DNA of 64,000 nucleotides from Tubulanus polymorphus. Taxonomy: Eukaryota; Nemertea; Palaeonemertea; Tubulaniformes; Tubulanidae. Below are positions 1 to 13,000 of the stretch, one piece after another. The stretch is taken from the NCBI RefSeq assembly GCF_964204645.1, contig NC_134029.1:2737001-2801000 (forward strand), in the 5' to 3' direction. The translations under genes and the position numbers were made by a program. The notes under the pieces were generated by a model. The model was not told where the DNA came from. It saw nothing but the letters and a program-made list of their open reading frames with translations, and made no database searches. Position 1 is the first letter of the stretch. Each line of letters opens with the position of its first letter.

Positions 1-2785
1 AAATGGGAGATGATGTACACGGCACCTTTTAGGTTGGACTAGCTTTTTTGAATTCTCTTTTTCGTGTGTGTATTTACAGATGGCATCCAGGTACATAGTT
101 GTCGGTTAGTATTTGACTCTAGATGCAAACATTGAATATGAATTAATGTTAACTTTTAGATTCATAGTCGACTGTGGAACTGAGTTATCGTATTTACATC
201 AATTCAAGTCTTTCGCATTCTCCTCCAAAATATTCACGGATGCGCCATATTAAAAAATCTTTACGCATATGCTTTCATAGGCATATGCTGCAAAATGTTG
301 ATGGGTGCGTACGCGATTTCAAGCGATATATCACTTAAAGAAAATCATCCAGGCCTCGTAAATCGAAGGCAAATTTTCAATAAAGCCGTCGGCGTTTTCA
401 TTTCTAAAACGTTCCTGGACAAAGTGTAAACGATTCTTATTTCAATAACAATTCAACCCAAGCTACAGGCGACGCGAACTTTACTCTATTTCTGCTTGTT
501 TATATCAAAGATAAATTCGAAAGACAACGGCTCTAAACAAGCAGGGAAACATGAACACCTGTTTTTAAGAAGATGTCGCAGGGGAGAGCAGCGTCACTCG
601 GAGCCGTCCGGGCATAATCCAGTTTTCTTTGCTGATGATCGAGCTCATCAATTCTATCGCAAAAATCACTGGCATTTCTGTGTTCACGGTTTAGCTGCCG
701 GTGCACTAGACCCAGAGGAAATCAACGGTAACTTATTCAACGGCAGGTAAAATGCGCGCACAAGGTGAACGCGAACATGAATAAACCATCGGCCATCCTT
801 CTAGTCATCTAACTCTAACCGTCTTCTTCCATTAAATCTACTCACAAAAACAATACGCTTACATATATATTCACACACAAGTTGTGGGATGGATAAACCT
901 GGTATATTGGTTCAGTTCACGCTAAGGGCAATGTTTGTCGATTGTGCTCGGTAAGGAAGAGAGAAGGGGGGATGATGACCAATCACTTGTTGATAGCGGT
1001 GTGGGCGCTGATAACGGTGAAATCAGAATGAAATCTCACTCTGTATTTGTGAATGGAAACTGTGTATGTTGTATGATATTGGCCCATACAGGGTGATTCT
1101 CGGAATTTGGTCCGAATTATTTCGATGAGCAGGGGCGGGGAATAATGTCCCGCTGTTCCGTCGCGTTAACGGCAGTGTTGTTGCTACGGATGTGGACGCT
1201 TTTTTGTGCCAATGTCAAAATTACCACGAGTTCATTTCGCCTGTGTTATAGCAAACCAATAGAAACATCTTCACACGACAAAACGTAAACTTAATTTGGT
1301 TTCGATTGCAATTTATGCCGGCGCATCTAAACACAGTGTGTCGCTGGTCTGCCGCCGTAGAAAATCAGATTTAACTCGGGACGCGAATCACAGCTCGATG
1401 AGTTCTTCTCGTTCGCTAGTTTTACTCACTGAGACGTAATGTCGTTTTTAAATGCAGCATAACGAAGAAGAGATGACTGTGGAATTGGAGCGAAAAGTAT
1501 CAGAATTGGTACGGTTTTTTCCGGTAGTCTTTGTATCAAACTATAGTTATATATATTATATATGCGCGAACAGATAACACAATCGTATCATAAAAATAGT
1601 TGCACGTCGTTTCCAAATATCTGGTCGGATGTATTCATGAATAATAGATAGAAGGACGAATCAGGCATTAACAGAAATGGTTTTGATGATTCGTATTAAG
1701 GTATAGAAATTGCGGGTGTAATACAGAAAATATTCAGGGATGATTTTGCCTCTTAACAATAAATATGGACTATTATTAACGACAAAAAACCTAGTGATTG
1801 GTCATGCCTAAGACGTCGCTTGGCAGTCGTGATGATGGGTATACACAACATTTACTGTCGATGTAAACACTAGCGAAAAATAAAGCTGAATTTTCTGAAA
1901 TATTGAGTTTATTTCAGCCTTTTTTTTAAATTGCTAACATTTTTACTGATCGATGTGCACACTTTTTGTATCCGCTTTCACTATAGAAGAATCGTTACGA
2001 TATTGTTTGGTGGTTCATTTCGAAGTATCAAAAGAAATTTGATTCCGAGGAGCATCCGATGGAGCGCGTGCAGGGGGCAAATAGAAACTACGTGTATCAA
2101 TTTACTACTAAAGGCGAGGTATTTAGCTATTATGTTATATTCTTACTAGTATAACTCGCCACGTCATCGGGGTTATAGGAAATCGAATCTTGATCGTGAC
2201 ATCGTGGCCATTTTCTGTCTCAAATGATATACATATACGTCAGTATATTTTTTACAGAAGCCCCGGGTGATATTTTTTTTACTGATCGACCCCTTTTTTC
2301 TCGGTTTTCGATAGTTAACCCGTTGCAGCGGTTGTTACTGTTTGGTTTCGGTGCTAGATGGGTTAAAGTCGAATCACGACAATCCAGACGAGAACAGTCA
2401 CAAATCTGCAAAGATACGTCATACGGCATCATCATCATTAAGACGTAATCTTATTTCTAAATAGAATTATATCAGATACAAAACACGTCATTAAGATACA
2501 AGATAAATCGGAGGCAAAAAAACTTGGACAATGTGAAAGAAATGATCTGTAAAGGTAAATTACTCATCAATTCAACAATAAGCAGATAAAACTAACTTGG
2601 CGCCTTGGAAAATAACGTATATATTGGTTAATATCATCGACAATGGATAACATAAATCATGCAATATAAGGGATCAGATTTTGGATTTGAATATAATTAT
2701 AATTATTGAAATTTATCAAAAGTGATATAAGAGTTATTTATATAAGATATTTAGTTACAAAATAAACGCTTAAAATCATAATTGT

Positions 2786-2925
2786 GATCGTCATTTTGAA
2801 ACGCCAATATTGATGACGTAATGCACATCGACTCGTACAGCGCCCCTTAAATAACGCCTACTGTGTATCGATGTATATAAACGTTATTGTGACGGTTTTT
2901 ACGGGGTCAAAAATGCAAGGCGTAT
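2786..2925 (+). repeat. Dispersed repeat, copy 1
   Basis: Shares TTGAAACGCCAATATTGATG followed by ACGTA, CCCTTAAATAAC, a TATC-ATATATA stretch and TGACGGTTTT-ACGG-GTCAAAAA with 7487-7610. A third partial match (CAATATTGATGACG) lies at about 7328. Confidence 0.6.
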
Positions 2926-5738
2926 ATCATCGAAATCAATTTTAAAGAGGGAATCATAGATTGAAAGTAGTCATTCCGGAAGAGGGGATGGACCCCGGTC
3001 GGTTGACTGGCTCCAGTAGAATGGAGTCACGTGCACCCCTGGCACTCGTCAACTCATAAAAACCGCTTTTTACTGACTGACTGATCGTAAATCACTCGTA
3101 TCTCTCGAGTTAAAACGACGACTGTTTTGAATCAGTCATAATTTCGTTCGATGTTCTCTCTTCGAAATTACCTGTAATGTTGAATCATAAATGGATTTTT
3201 CGTTATTCTAAGGATTCAGCAATCAATGAAACCTGGCAATAAATACAAACAACATTTCACTGGTGCCTGCGTTTATTCACATTTAAATCAATCTAAAACA
3301 AGATCCAATCATTTATTGGTTTACGGTTTCGTTACATTCACCCGTGACCTTGAACTTTACTAGATATATTGGTGACGTAATATATTACCGAAAATTTGGA
3401 GATCTTAATAAAAAATTTTTAACATTTGAAACTATCTTTTCATTTCTCGTGCTTCAAATTTCGGGCTTTTTCATTGTGAGTTTCACACTCTAGCCCTTAT
3501 TGTTGAGACATTGCAAATCATCATTCGATATTACTTTTTTTAAAATTATCTTTTGAAGCTCTTTTTGTTGGTTTTTTTTTCAAAATTTCTATAATTCAAA
3601 AAGTTCTGGCATGGCCCTGATGGGTGAAGTGCCCCTTGAGCGAAACCGCACGAAATCGAATTAAATGAACAATAATTGATCTATGATTGAGTCTTTATGG
3701 GGGAAGGGTTCGATCAATTTAGGTGTGGCTAGCAACGCCAGAAAAATATCAGATGTCGGTTGAATATGTTATCGATAGGTTCAACGCATGTATCAATGAT
3801 TTTATCAAAATTTCCATTTTCGTTTATCATTATTCAACTACTCTTTTTAATTTTCTATTTTTTGCTATCGTTCTTTAAGTAATATTTCATGTCTATAAAA
3901 TTCACCTCGTACGATTTGAATACAAAAAGATTCGTACGTCAGGTGTGAAGACAATTTCGAAACATATAGGTGTGGCATGTTGGTCCGATCGAACTAGTCA
4001 GTAGTACCAGAGGTGAACTATAATTACCGAATTACAGTAACTTTCCAGTTATAGATCCAACGAGAAAAAAGTGTAAGAGAATCAAGTTATTCAATCATCG
4101 CTAATAGAATGATTGTTTTTATTAGCGGGTAGACCTCATCGGTTCTTCGTTAGAATTCTGTTTGAATTCTCGTGACCTTCACCCCCCACGAACGGTTAAT
4201 CACAATCGAATTTGGAACCTGATGAAGTTGCTCGCTGCCGACGGCGTAACATGTAAATTAAATGAATTCTTGTCTCTGTCGTCGTCGTCGTTTCGTGTTT
4301 GCGGTTATATATGTAAGAATGACAAAAATTGGCTGTTGGCAGATCGATCTCAGTACGAATGTTGTAATATTGTTTACACTCAGTCAGACCCGACTGAGCT
4401 TACAAAAATCTCTTCATAGATTTCCTATGATTTCCGTGTCTTTACGTAATTCTGCCGCTCATTTTTAACACAACTTGAGGATATTTTGTTTAACCGCAAC
4501 AACGTAAAACCTGAAATAACAACCCGAAGTTGCATGATGTTTTGAGTAAGTGAATGTGCAGCCTTCCCTTTGCCGTTCTTTTTCGCTGCGACTCTGAAAC
4601 GATATACAGCACGTATTTTTACATTACTGGAAAGACACGAAAAAGTGTGCACCAGTAACACGACACCGGGTTGCGGCCGTGATATTTAGAACGATTTCTA
4701 TCAGTGAAGTACAGAGGGTATTATCAGATTCGACGGTGTCTGGTTTGTCTGCAGATTGACAATGAAATCAGAGACAGAATTGAGAGATAATCACACGTTA
4801 TTTCCTGTGATACCTACTTTCACGACAGACCATTAACGGCGAGTGTTTTAGCCACTAGCGTTAGACACAGATCTCCGAGCATCTCAATGACAGACAACTC
4901 TTCATTAACACACCCTCTCAGGCTGATAAAGGTCGTAATTTTGTCCGATCATTCAAATTCGGTGTTATATCTTCTAAGAACCTATATCATAATATATAGT
5001 AGACACTGACCGTATTTCAGAAGTCATTTCGATGTGTTTGTTTGTAAACGATTACTCATTTGGTATTCCTGTGGTTATTGAGTTACTGGCAGTAAAACTG
5101 GTAGCTTTTCAAGTCGAACCCGGTCGTGTGTGCTGAATATATTGACCAAAAATCTATGTACATAGTGGACCACTTATTGTGTAACTGTCACAAACACTGA
5201 ACATATGATACGAATTCGAATCTGTTCCGCTGCCAAAACTACGGTATCTGAAATTATCATCAGTTACAGATACACGAAACCTATGTAGCTTTTGAGGTGA
5301 AGGGAACAATTTCAGAAAGTAAATCTAAGCTTTGAGTAATAAACCCTCTGGGTATCTAAAACCACCATCAGTTACAAACGTATCTTCAAAGCCTCGTATC
5401 ATGTAAATTACTGAATACACGCAGGCGAAATACGGTTGAGAAATTTCGAGAGAAATTTTGATTACAGACAAGGTCGGTGGAGTAATATCGATTAGTATTG
5501 TGTAATTCAGAATATCTACTGGACATTCTATAATTAGAATTAGAATAATCTTTCATTTCTATCGACTGATTATTTTTATTTCTGTATCGGAAAGAATTGT
5601 CTAGAAAGAGTTGGGGTTTTCAAATATAATCATTATTTGTGAATGCATTTCACGTTTTTATCTTTGTTATATTAGAATTCGATGAAATAATTTTCACCAC
5701 GGAGCCATAGCTTCGACTATTTCAAAAGCGGAAATGCT

Positions 5739-5848
5739 GGACCCAGTTCCACAGTTCTGAGTAAGAGTTAACTCTGAGTTAAAGTTAGTTCATTTTCAAT
5801 GAGTTAACTCAGGGTCAAATCTTAACTCGCAACTGTGGAACTGGACCC
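5739..5848. mobile_element. MITE-like foldback, family 1, copy A
   Basis: Starts GGACCCAGTTCCACAGTT and ends AACTGTGGAACTGGACCC, with inner inverted AGTTAACTC pairs around TTCATTTTCAATGAGTTAAC. It is about 110 bases with no coding capacity. Further copies lie at 7936 (opposite orientation), 13360, 22666 and 59772. Confidence 0.8.
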
Positions 5849-6137
5849 TCGACAATGTTAAAACTATAAAGCAAATTTGCCCAGGGAGGCATTCATTGAA
5901 ATGTAATTTTGAGATCAGGAATCTATGATGAAGTGGTTTCTAGCAAACCAGAAAACTATTTAGATAATATTAGTTCTGAACAAATTTGAAGCTTGAATAT
6001 TTCTCAACAAGATAATGGGGTTACAATCTTTAGATCGGATATATACCCGATATGAAACAGCTAATATAATCGCGATGTTTTTACGTTGATATAATCTGAC
6101 TCCTCGTCGGGTTTGTTTTTACTAAGCCCAGCGACCG

Positions 6138-6187
6138 CGACGCAGGGAAACATGTATTTCCCTCGACGCAGGGAAACACGTATTTCC
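6138..6187 (+). repeat. Two tandem 25-26-bp units with palindromic core
   Basis: CGACGCAGGGAAACATGTAT and the TTTCC after it occur twice in a row with one base change. Each unit holds a near-palindrome (GGGAAACATGTATTTCCC). It sits just upstream of the first recognised exon. Confidence 0.75.
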
Positions 6188-6248
6188 ATGCTTTAGAGTT
6201 TGGCATCTACAAATATATGAACTGAATTCGTTTTTCACTTTATTTTAG

Positions 6249-7011
6249 GTAGCGATGGCCAATGCGCATTTCCACAATTTGCTCAGAATAAACGTAAAGA
6301 TGACCGGTGGGTGACAAAAAGAGAATACTACATAAACAGCGGCGATTACTGGAAGGAACAGACGACAGTTCTAGTAAACAAAAACATTTTAACCTATCAT
6401 ATTCACGAGAGACCGTGCGTAGAACAAGTGGAAGCTTGTTACAAAGTGTTTCATCTTTATAATCGGACTTGTATCAAAGATTTTGGAAAGTATAAATTTC
6501 TGGTGGAGCATTCCGCGCCTGGGCGGTAAGTAAAACCAACGACGGCGTTCTATATCGAGGAAATGCAACCCGAATCCATTGGGCCATGATTTTCGCGTGA
6601 ATGTCACTTAATTCCGCTGGTTTTTATACGAGTAGTTTCCTGCAGCGTCAAGAGCTAGGAAATCACTGGCTGTAGACTGGCTGAAAAGCAGCCCTTAAAG
6701 TATATCATTACTTACTGTGACCAAATCATATTTTCATTTTGGTACAGTCTCCACATTGCGAACTACTTGTACCATAATTTTCGCTTCGCACCAAACGCAC
6801 CAAAACACACTGACCTGAACGAAAATTGGTTTAGAAAACCATAAGCACTTTTACGGACCATCTTTCAATTATGCGAGATCCGTTTGGAAGGTATAAATAG
6901 AATTGAAGAGATTAGCGTTTAACATGCCGCTGACTAGAGGCCAAAACCATCGAGTAAAACCGGAAATTAATTAGCGTACATATAATTGGCCTCTGGCTGC
7001 TGCTGTCGTTG

Positions 7012-7042
<31 letters not shown>

Positions 7043-10000
7043 CGTTGTCGCGCCGGAGATGTTTTGAAAAATCTCCTCATCAGCTAATCGATTCACAGCT
7101 ATCAGATTCATATATTCGATCTATCTTCATTCACATTATCTACAGTTAGATATCAAACGCTTTTAACAAGTCTGATAAAAACAACTGGATCTTCTTCGAC
7201 AGATCGAGTTTAAAAGTCGTATTTGACTTTGAGGAGTTGAATATTCGCAAATAATCTAGCTCTATCCCTTTGCTCACAACTGTGCAAATATATCGACAAT
7301 TGAAGATTTGAATTGATCACCAACCAGCAATATTGATGACGCACTGCACATCCACTCACAAAGTATCCTAAATACAATTAAAATTCATTAAATCATTTAA
7401 AAAGAAATTAAAAATCATTAGATAATAGATTAGATTAGAAAATAATGAGTTACGAAACAATAACAAAACAAACGCCAGTTTTCATGATTATAATTGTTAT
7501 GTTGAAACGCAAATATTGATGACGTAGTGCTCACACACATCCCTTAAATAACTCAAAGTATCTATCAATATATACAACTGTTTTTATGACGGTTTTCACG
7601 GCGTCAAAAAATTATTTTCATCTAAACCCTGCTATAGATACCGTAGTTGCCAATATTATCACGGTACGTATATACACAGGTTCGGCACAGACGCGCTGTA
7701 ATCAAATGAACATCTAGTGTCATAAACTATAATGATTATTATATCTGATTACCGAGTCCGACTACTAATGACATATCACAGTAATTATTAGTAATGCGAA
7801 GGGATAACACAGAGAGCGGTCAGGCGAGAGGAATACCACATCCCAGGTTCTTTCGTTTATTGCATCATAACATGAAAAACAATCGTCAGGTCTTCAGAGG
7901 TCGTACATGTGACGTCATCGTTCATTTGACCACCAGGGTCCAGTTCCACAGTTCGGGGTTAAGATTTGACCCTGAGTTAACTCATTGAAAATGAACTAAT
8001 TTTAACTCAGAGTTAACTCTAACTCACAACTGTGGAACTGGGTCCAGAGCTGTTGTGACTTGTCTAAACCCAGGAACAAAGCATATAAATGTAGATTTTG
8101 AAAGTTTGCGGAACCGTTCTGCAAATCATTTTTGCATCTGTGTTGAAATCGACCGCAAACACGGCGTTGTATCATGTCTAAAGCACGTGACTGGTGCGGC
8201 CTTGAAATACGTAATATCGCTAATGGGTATTTTACCTTTTTTTTCAAAAATAAGCATGATAAGCAAATAAGAAATTTTTCTACAAAGGAACCAGATTATT
8301 GAAAGTAGCTATCGTTACTTTATGACAATTGTGTAACAAAGATTTCTAACGGCCATCCCGGATGGGCTAGGTGCAAAGCCAAACCCTGACTGATGTTCAT
8401 ATTAACATCACACTGAAAATTATCATTTGTGATCAATTGTATTCATAGATCAACCTACGCAAAATGTTTCATATCAGGAAATATTAATGTTGATAACAAT
8501 ACGTAATCGTATCCACGATGATAATCCCAATGACTTTTCTTTTATCATTGTCTGGTCTGTCTTAAAGTACAGGTCGTCGACTTGTTGATAACATCATGTT
8601 GCTGTAAGGTGTATTTTTAGAAGATATCTGATATGACGCGTTCATTAGATTAAAGAAAGGCGCGTATTCAATCTTATTTCGTTGATGAAAAAATGATAAC
8701 CTATCCATTCATTCGATGGTTAATAATTAATCCAGATTGATAAAAATATTTCTATAGGAGTCTCGTCTAACGGGGACTAATTACTTCTTTTGCCTCGGTC
8801 GCGTTCATTGTACCGGTTATGTTGCTTCGCAGGATCAAATATCGGGTGAACTGGAACCAGTGATTGTGTGTCCCGCATTGAATAAAGGAAAGCGAATAAA
8901 CTGCAGCCGCAGCAGCAGCAGCAGCAGTAGTTGATGATGAGAATGAGAAGGAGGAATCGTTTACCCACCGCAGCATCTCTATCCTGAATACAACATCAAT
9001 CAACATCAATCTAAATAATGCATCCGAAAATAAAAAAGCTAGCAGCAACAAGTCACAAGATCCACCCAGGTTATAAATCAGATCGTCTGCGAGTCTCTCA
9101 TGTGTATATGTGAAAAAAATACCACACCTCAACAACGCGCTAATAACGTTCTCTCAGTTGACATATCGGAAAACTGTAGCTTTGTTGCGTCGGTTTTTTA
9201 TTCTAATGGATCCCGAGTTCGGCGACCAGTTATGCCAGTTCAAGTGACGAGACGATGCGAGAACTTGTCGGCCACTTCAGAATCGCGGTTTCGGACGAGA
9301 GCAATGATTTTGGTCGAATTGAATAGGTTCGATGTCTGACATATTGGAATGGTGTAATGTGCAATTTTGAGCAGAGCAACAACTTTAATAGTCGTGAATA
9401 TCCTCTTGATAATAGAATTAGAAACATCCGCTTCAATGTCATTATCATGTCCAAGCACCCGGTTTCGAGACTCAACTATTCAAGTTCTTGTCTTTAAGAA
9501 GAAACATCATCGAAGCAAGCCGAGGAATCCTGACAGGTTGGCCATTTGTTGAGAAAGGCATCGGGGCTTGGAGATTATATGGATGATTGTGGTTATATTG
9601 ATATTACAATAAGATACAGCAGCTATTTAGCCATCGAGGCGTGAACGCCAACATCAAATCGTTGAAAAGTGGTTTCATCACCGTGTGAATCACAGAACAA
9701 AGTATAATCAGTATGAAAGTGATAGTCATTGATTCTAATCCGGCGGTAAATCAAGCCGAAACACTTCACATTGACGACAATCAATCGCTACTCGTTCTCA
9801 AGTCGAACAGCCGATATTCCCACACTGAATCCGGCAAACTCCCGTAACTCCTCTCTCCCGGTTCTTAAGCTGTTAAGAGATTTTCGATAAACGCTCGAAA
9901 CATCCCGAACGCTTAATGAATCGATAGGCAATCACGAGACCTCGGTGACGTGCGTCCGTTTCGATTTATATATATATGTATATAGACATGTCTTTCAGGC

Positions 10001-13000
10001 GTTGATTTCATTTTGCTTTTATTATACACCACACGCATAACTCACACAGGAGACAAATCGATCGGAAGCGAAGTGTCCAGACGTTGACTGCTATCCGTAC
10101 ACTGCATTCACCCCTGAGGTTAGAACCCTACTCAACCCGGGGGTCGCTTTAATGAATGCGATATCAATGACGATTAACCTCGGGATATGCGTATAACTGA
10201 ATGTAAGAAGCGCCGGGTTAAAAGCGTCTCATCATCGGATGAAAGTTGATTCCTATCGTCACTGATTGAAAAACCATGAGAAGAAAGTCTTTCAACGTGG
10301 AATGACTCCGCAGACGGAAGGCTGAATTAGGCCGACTTTTGTCGATTTCATCATATAAACATGTGAAAGAAAAGCTGCCGAGTTTGGGCGATCGGAATGA
10401 CTCAATCGGTGTAGTTTAGGATGTATAATAAATCGGTTCTTGTCGGTGCTAATTTAGTAGGGGTGGTGTGGGTTGCATTGCGTACGGTTTGAACTTGTGA
10501 ATGGCTTCATTTCCGATAGGATGTAATCAGTTACAATAAATCTGTCAATTTAAGCTCGAGCGCAAATAGTCTCACTCGCCACCCCCTACACAACTCGTCT
10601 CTTCCCCTCTGTTTCAGTGTTGGCTTAATTCACATTTCACCCACGGATATCGCATCAGTCGCCCGGCTACTTAATGCAACTATTTCGGAAAGATTTATGT
10701 GTTGTGGTGGTCCTGGTCAGCATCTAAAACAATGATCGCTATCGTAATACCGAGACGATGCCTGCCACTATCAAAGTACTTTAAACCAAATGTGGTTACT
10801 TCTCAGCGAAGAGTACACGTTTTAGTAGCTTTCTGGGCTTTTTCGATGGGTTCGTGGAAATCAAGAAAAGCCACAGGCTGTTTCCGCACACCATGAAACA
10901 CTACAACTCGTAGTTCGGTCTAATTAAATATTCTCCGTTTGGGAAACTTCCAACCGCGCGATGATAGCGCAGTTGGGTGCAAACTTTATTGAATTAAGAT
11001 ATTTTTTCAGCGATCAATTAAACATAGCCTGAAATGTGTGAATGGAATTTAGCCAGACCATTAGAACTATTATTCAAACAAACATGGCGCTTTTCTCCCC
11101 CTGAGTATTGGTATTATTAGATCAATCCTTATGTATTTATCACTTTTTAAAGTGCCTTGTCTATCATGTCTATCTATTATACATACGATTGTCGTAGATG
11201 TTTTCTGCCTCAGGGATGTTGGCATTAGTTTACCCATTGAAGTCGGTTCGCATTCGCTACTGCGTCTAGTCAAAATAGTTCTTGCCGAATAGTTCAGCGA
11301 CTTTGATGCCTGAAATACTCGAAAGTAAAAGTAAAACAAGCATTTCATTTTATCAGCTAAAATATTTCACTATCAGCAGCTTTTAGCTATGGCATCGGGC
11401 CATGCTATTTCATACGGAAATAGATATACATAACAGAAACTATATTTATAGTTAAGTGCTTATATTAGTATGTCATTTCGTTATTTACCATTGGCCATTT
11501 TTTCACTTAGGTTAAGAAAATATATGTGTATACAGCTAATAATACGGGGTCAGAATGTTATCCAAGTTAAAGAATGTGAGTATATTTCGTGAATTTATTT
11601 ATATACAAAATTTTCATTCATTTATTTCTTCTAAAAATGTCATGTTACCCGCATTGATTGCTTCGCGAAATAGAGAGTTATTAGTTATAATTTCTTTTTT
11701 TCATAGCGATGCACAGTAAAGAGTTACACGACTCACTGTGTCACAGAGATAAGCTGCGGAAAATTGACTGGCCCTGGTTGGGTAGGTTTCTTTCAGTCTG
11801 TCTGTGTCTCTATATCGCTCGGTTCCTGGTTTCCACTAGAAGTATAGATTCGTGTGCAACTCCAAATCAGAAAAAAATCGTGCAAAATACTCATAGCTGG
11901 AATCATACTGACCATGAATGTATTTGTTAATTTCACAGCTGAAAAACAGAAGGTTTGGTCGTATTGCCCAAATCCGGGCGGATTCGTCTTCCATACGCAT
12001 AGCTTCACAAATCAAAAGGTAAATTAAGTTCGTCTTTTGTCTTATTAAAAGGCTATCTGACTAACTAGCCTAGTTCCATCCCTTCTCCACCTGTGGCAAA
12101 TCAAGTAAATTTGTATCCTTACAAATTGAGGTATCTCGGTTTTTGTCGAGTACCCGGATGCAATCCCACCGCGTTAAATACGTAGATTAGAGACTATTCG
12201 TCGGAAATAATCGACGGACTGCTGATTGGCAGTACGGTTTGTAGTGTTTACTGACCACTCAGTAGAAGTTATGGCCGATCATGTGGAGGTATTTATAGCG
12301 CAATTTGTCGTGCTGAACACGATTTGTCTGAGCAATAGTCTCGCACGCGGTTATGACAGGTAGTTTTTTACAGCGCGCGAATTTTCCAATTACCGGCGAT
12401 GTTTACGAGCTCGATTTCCTGGCTGACCAGCGCAGCTACTCAAGTCGCTACAGCCGCAATGCAAAAAAACTATGAAAACGTCTAAAATACAGAAATACAA
12501 GTTAAATCACCTGGTCACGTGGGGAATAGACATAGTAGGATCGAATCCACTATATTCAAATTCAAGGACACACTGACGTCGGTCTCTAGAGTCCGAAACT
12601 GGCACATAGCCTCATCTAGCCTCACCTCATCGCTGTTCCTGGTATACACGAACTTTTCAAAATAACTTTTCAATTGTAAATATAACTAGTTATTGTATGA
12701 CTAGCAACTGTTATTGTATAACTGCAAACTGTTTATTTTGTATGTATCCTGTGCTCGCAAAAAATGTACAATTTTCTGGAGCAATAAATTTAAATCTAAT
12801 CTAATCTAAAAATCGAATCCACTATATACAAATTCAAGGACACACTGACGTCGGTCTCTAGAGTCCGAAACTGTCTTTTAATGTTCGATTTTATGTCTCG
12901 ATACATTTTGTTTTGTTTTTTTTTTCAAATCTGTTTTTAGGATATTTGCCCGGATGTTTGGCGTCAATCGCGTCTAGAAACGGAATGTATAATCGGGGAA

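Larger units (their letters stand above)
1..6248. other. Gene-poor 5' region
   Basis: No exon could be supported here. Open frames of 60-85 codons occur (for example 496-750 and 4162-4419), but they have no recognisable domain and no convincing flanking splice sites. The stretch should contain the start codon and signal-peptide exon of the DUF7042/7044 gene, because that gene's first visible exon begins at 6249 inside a codon (two bases of it belong to the exon). I looked for an ATG, a hydrophobic segment and a donor leaving one base, and did not find one I trust. The stretch also holds a foldback element (5739-5848), one copy of a dispersed repeat (2786-2925) and a duplicated 26-base unit (6138-6187). 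Confidence 0.6.

Noticed and set aside
496-750. 84-codon frame as a first exon of the DUF7042/7044 gene
   Set aside because: No signal peptide and no family cysteine pattern; the apparent donor after it does not prove an exon.
7320-7380. CRISPR-like or satellite array around the repeated CAATATTGATGACG motif
   Set aside because: Only three irregularly spaced copies in a eukaryotic intron; it is a dispersed repeat.
8767-9135. 122-codon minus-strand frame with an alanine run
   Set aside because: The run comes from a (GCA)n microsatellite, there is no domain, and it lies in an intron of the plus-strand gene.
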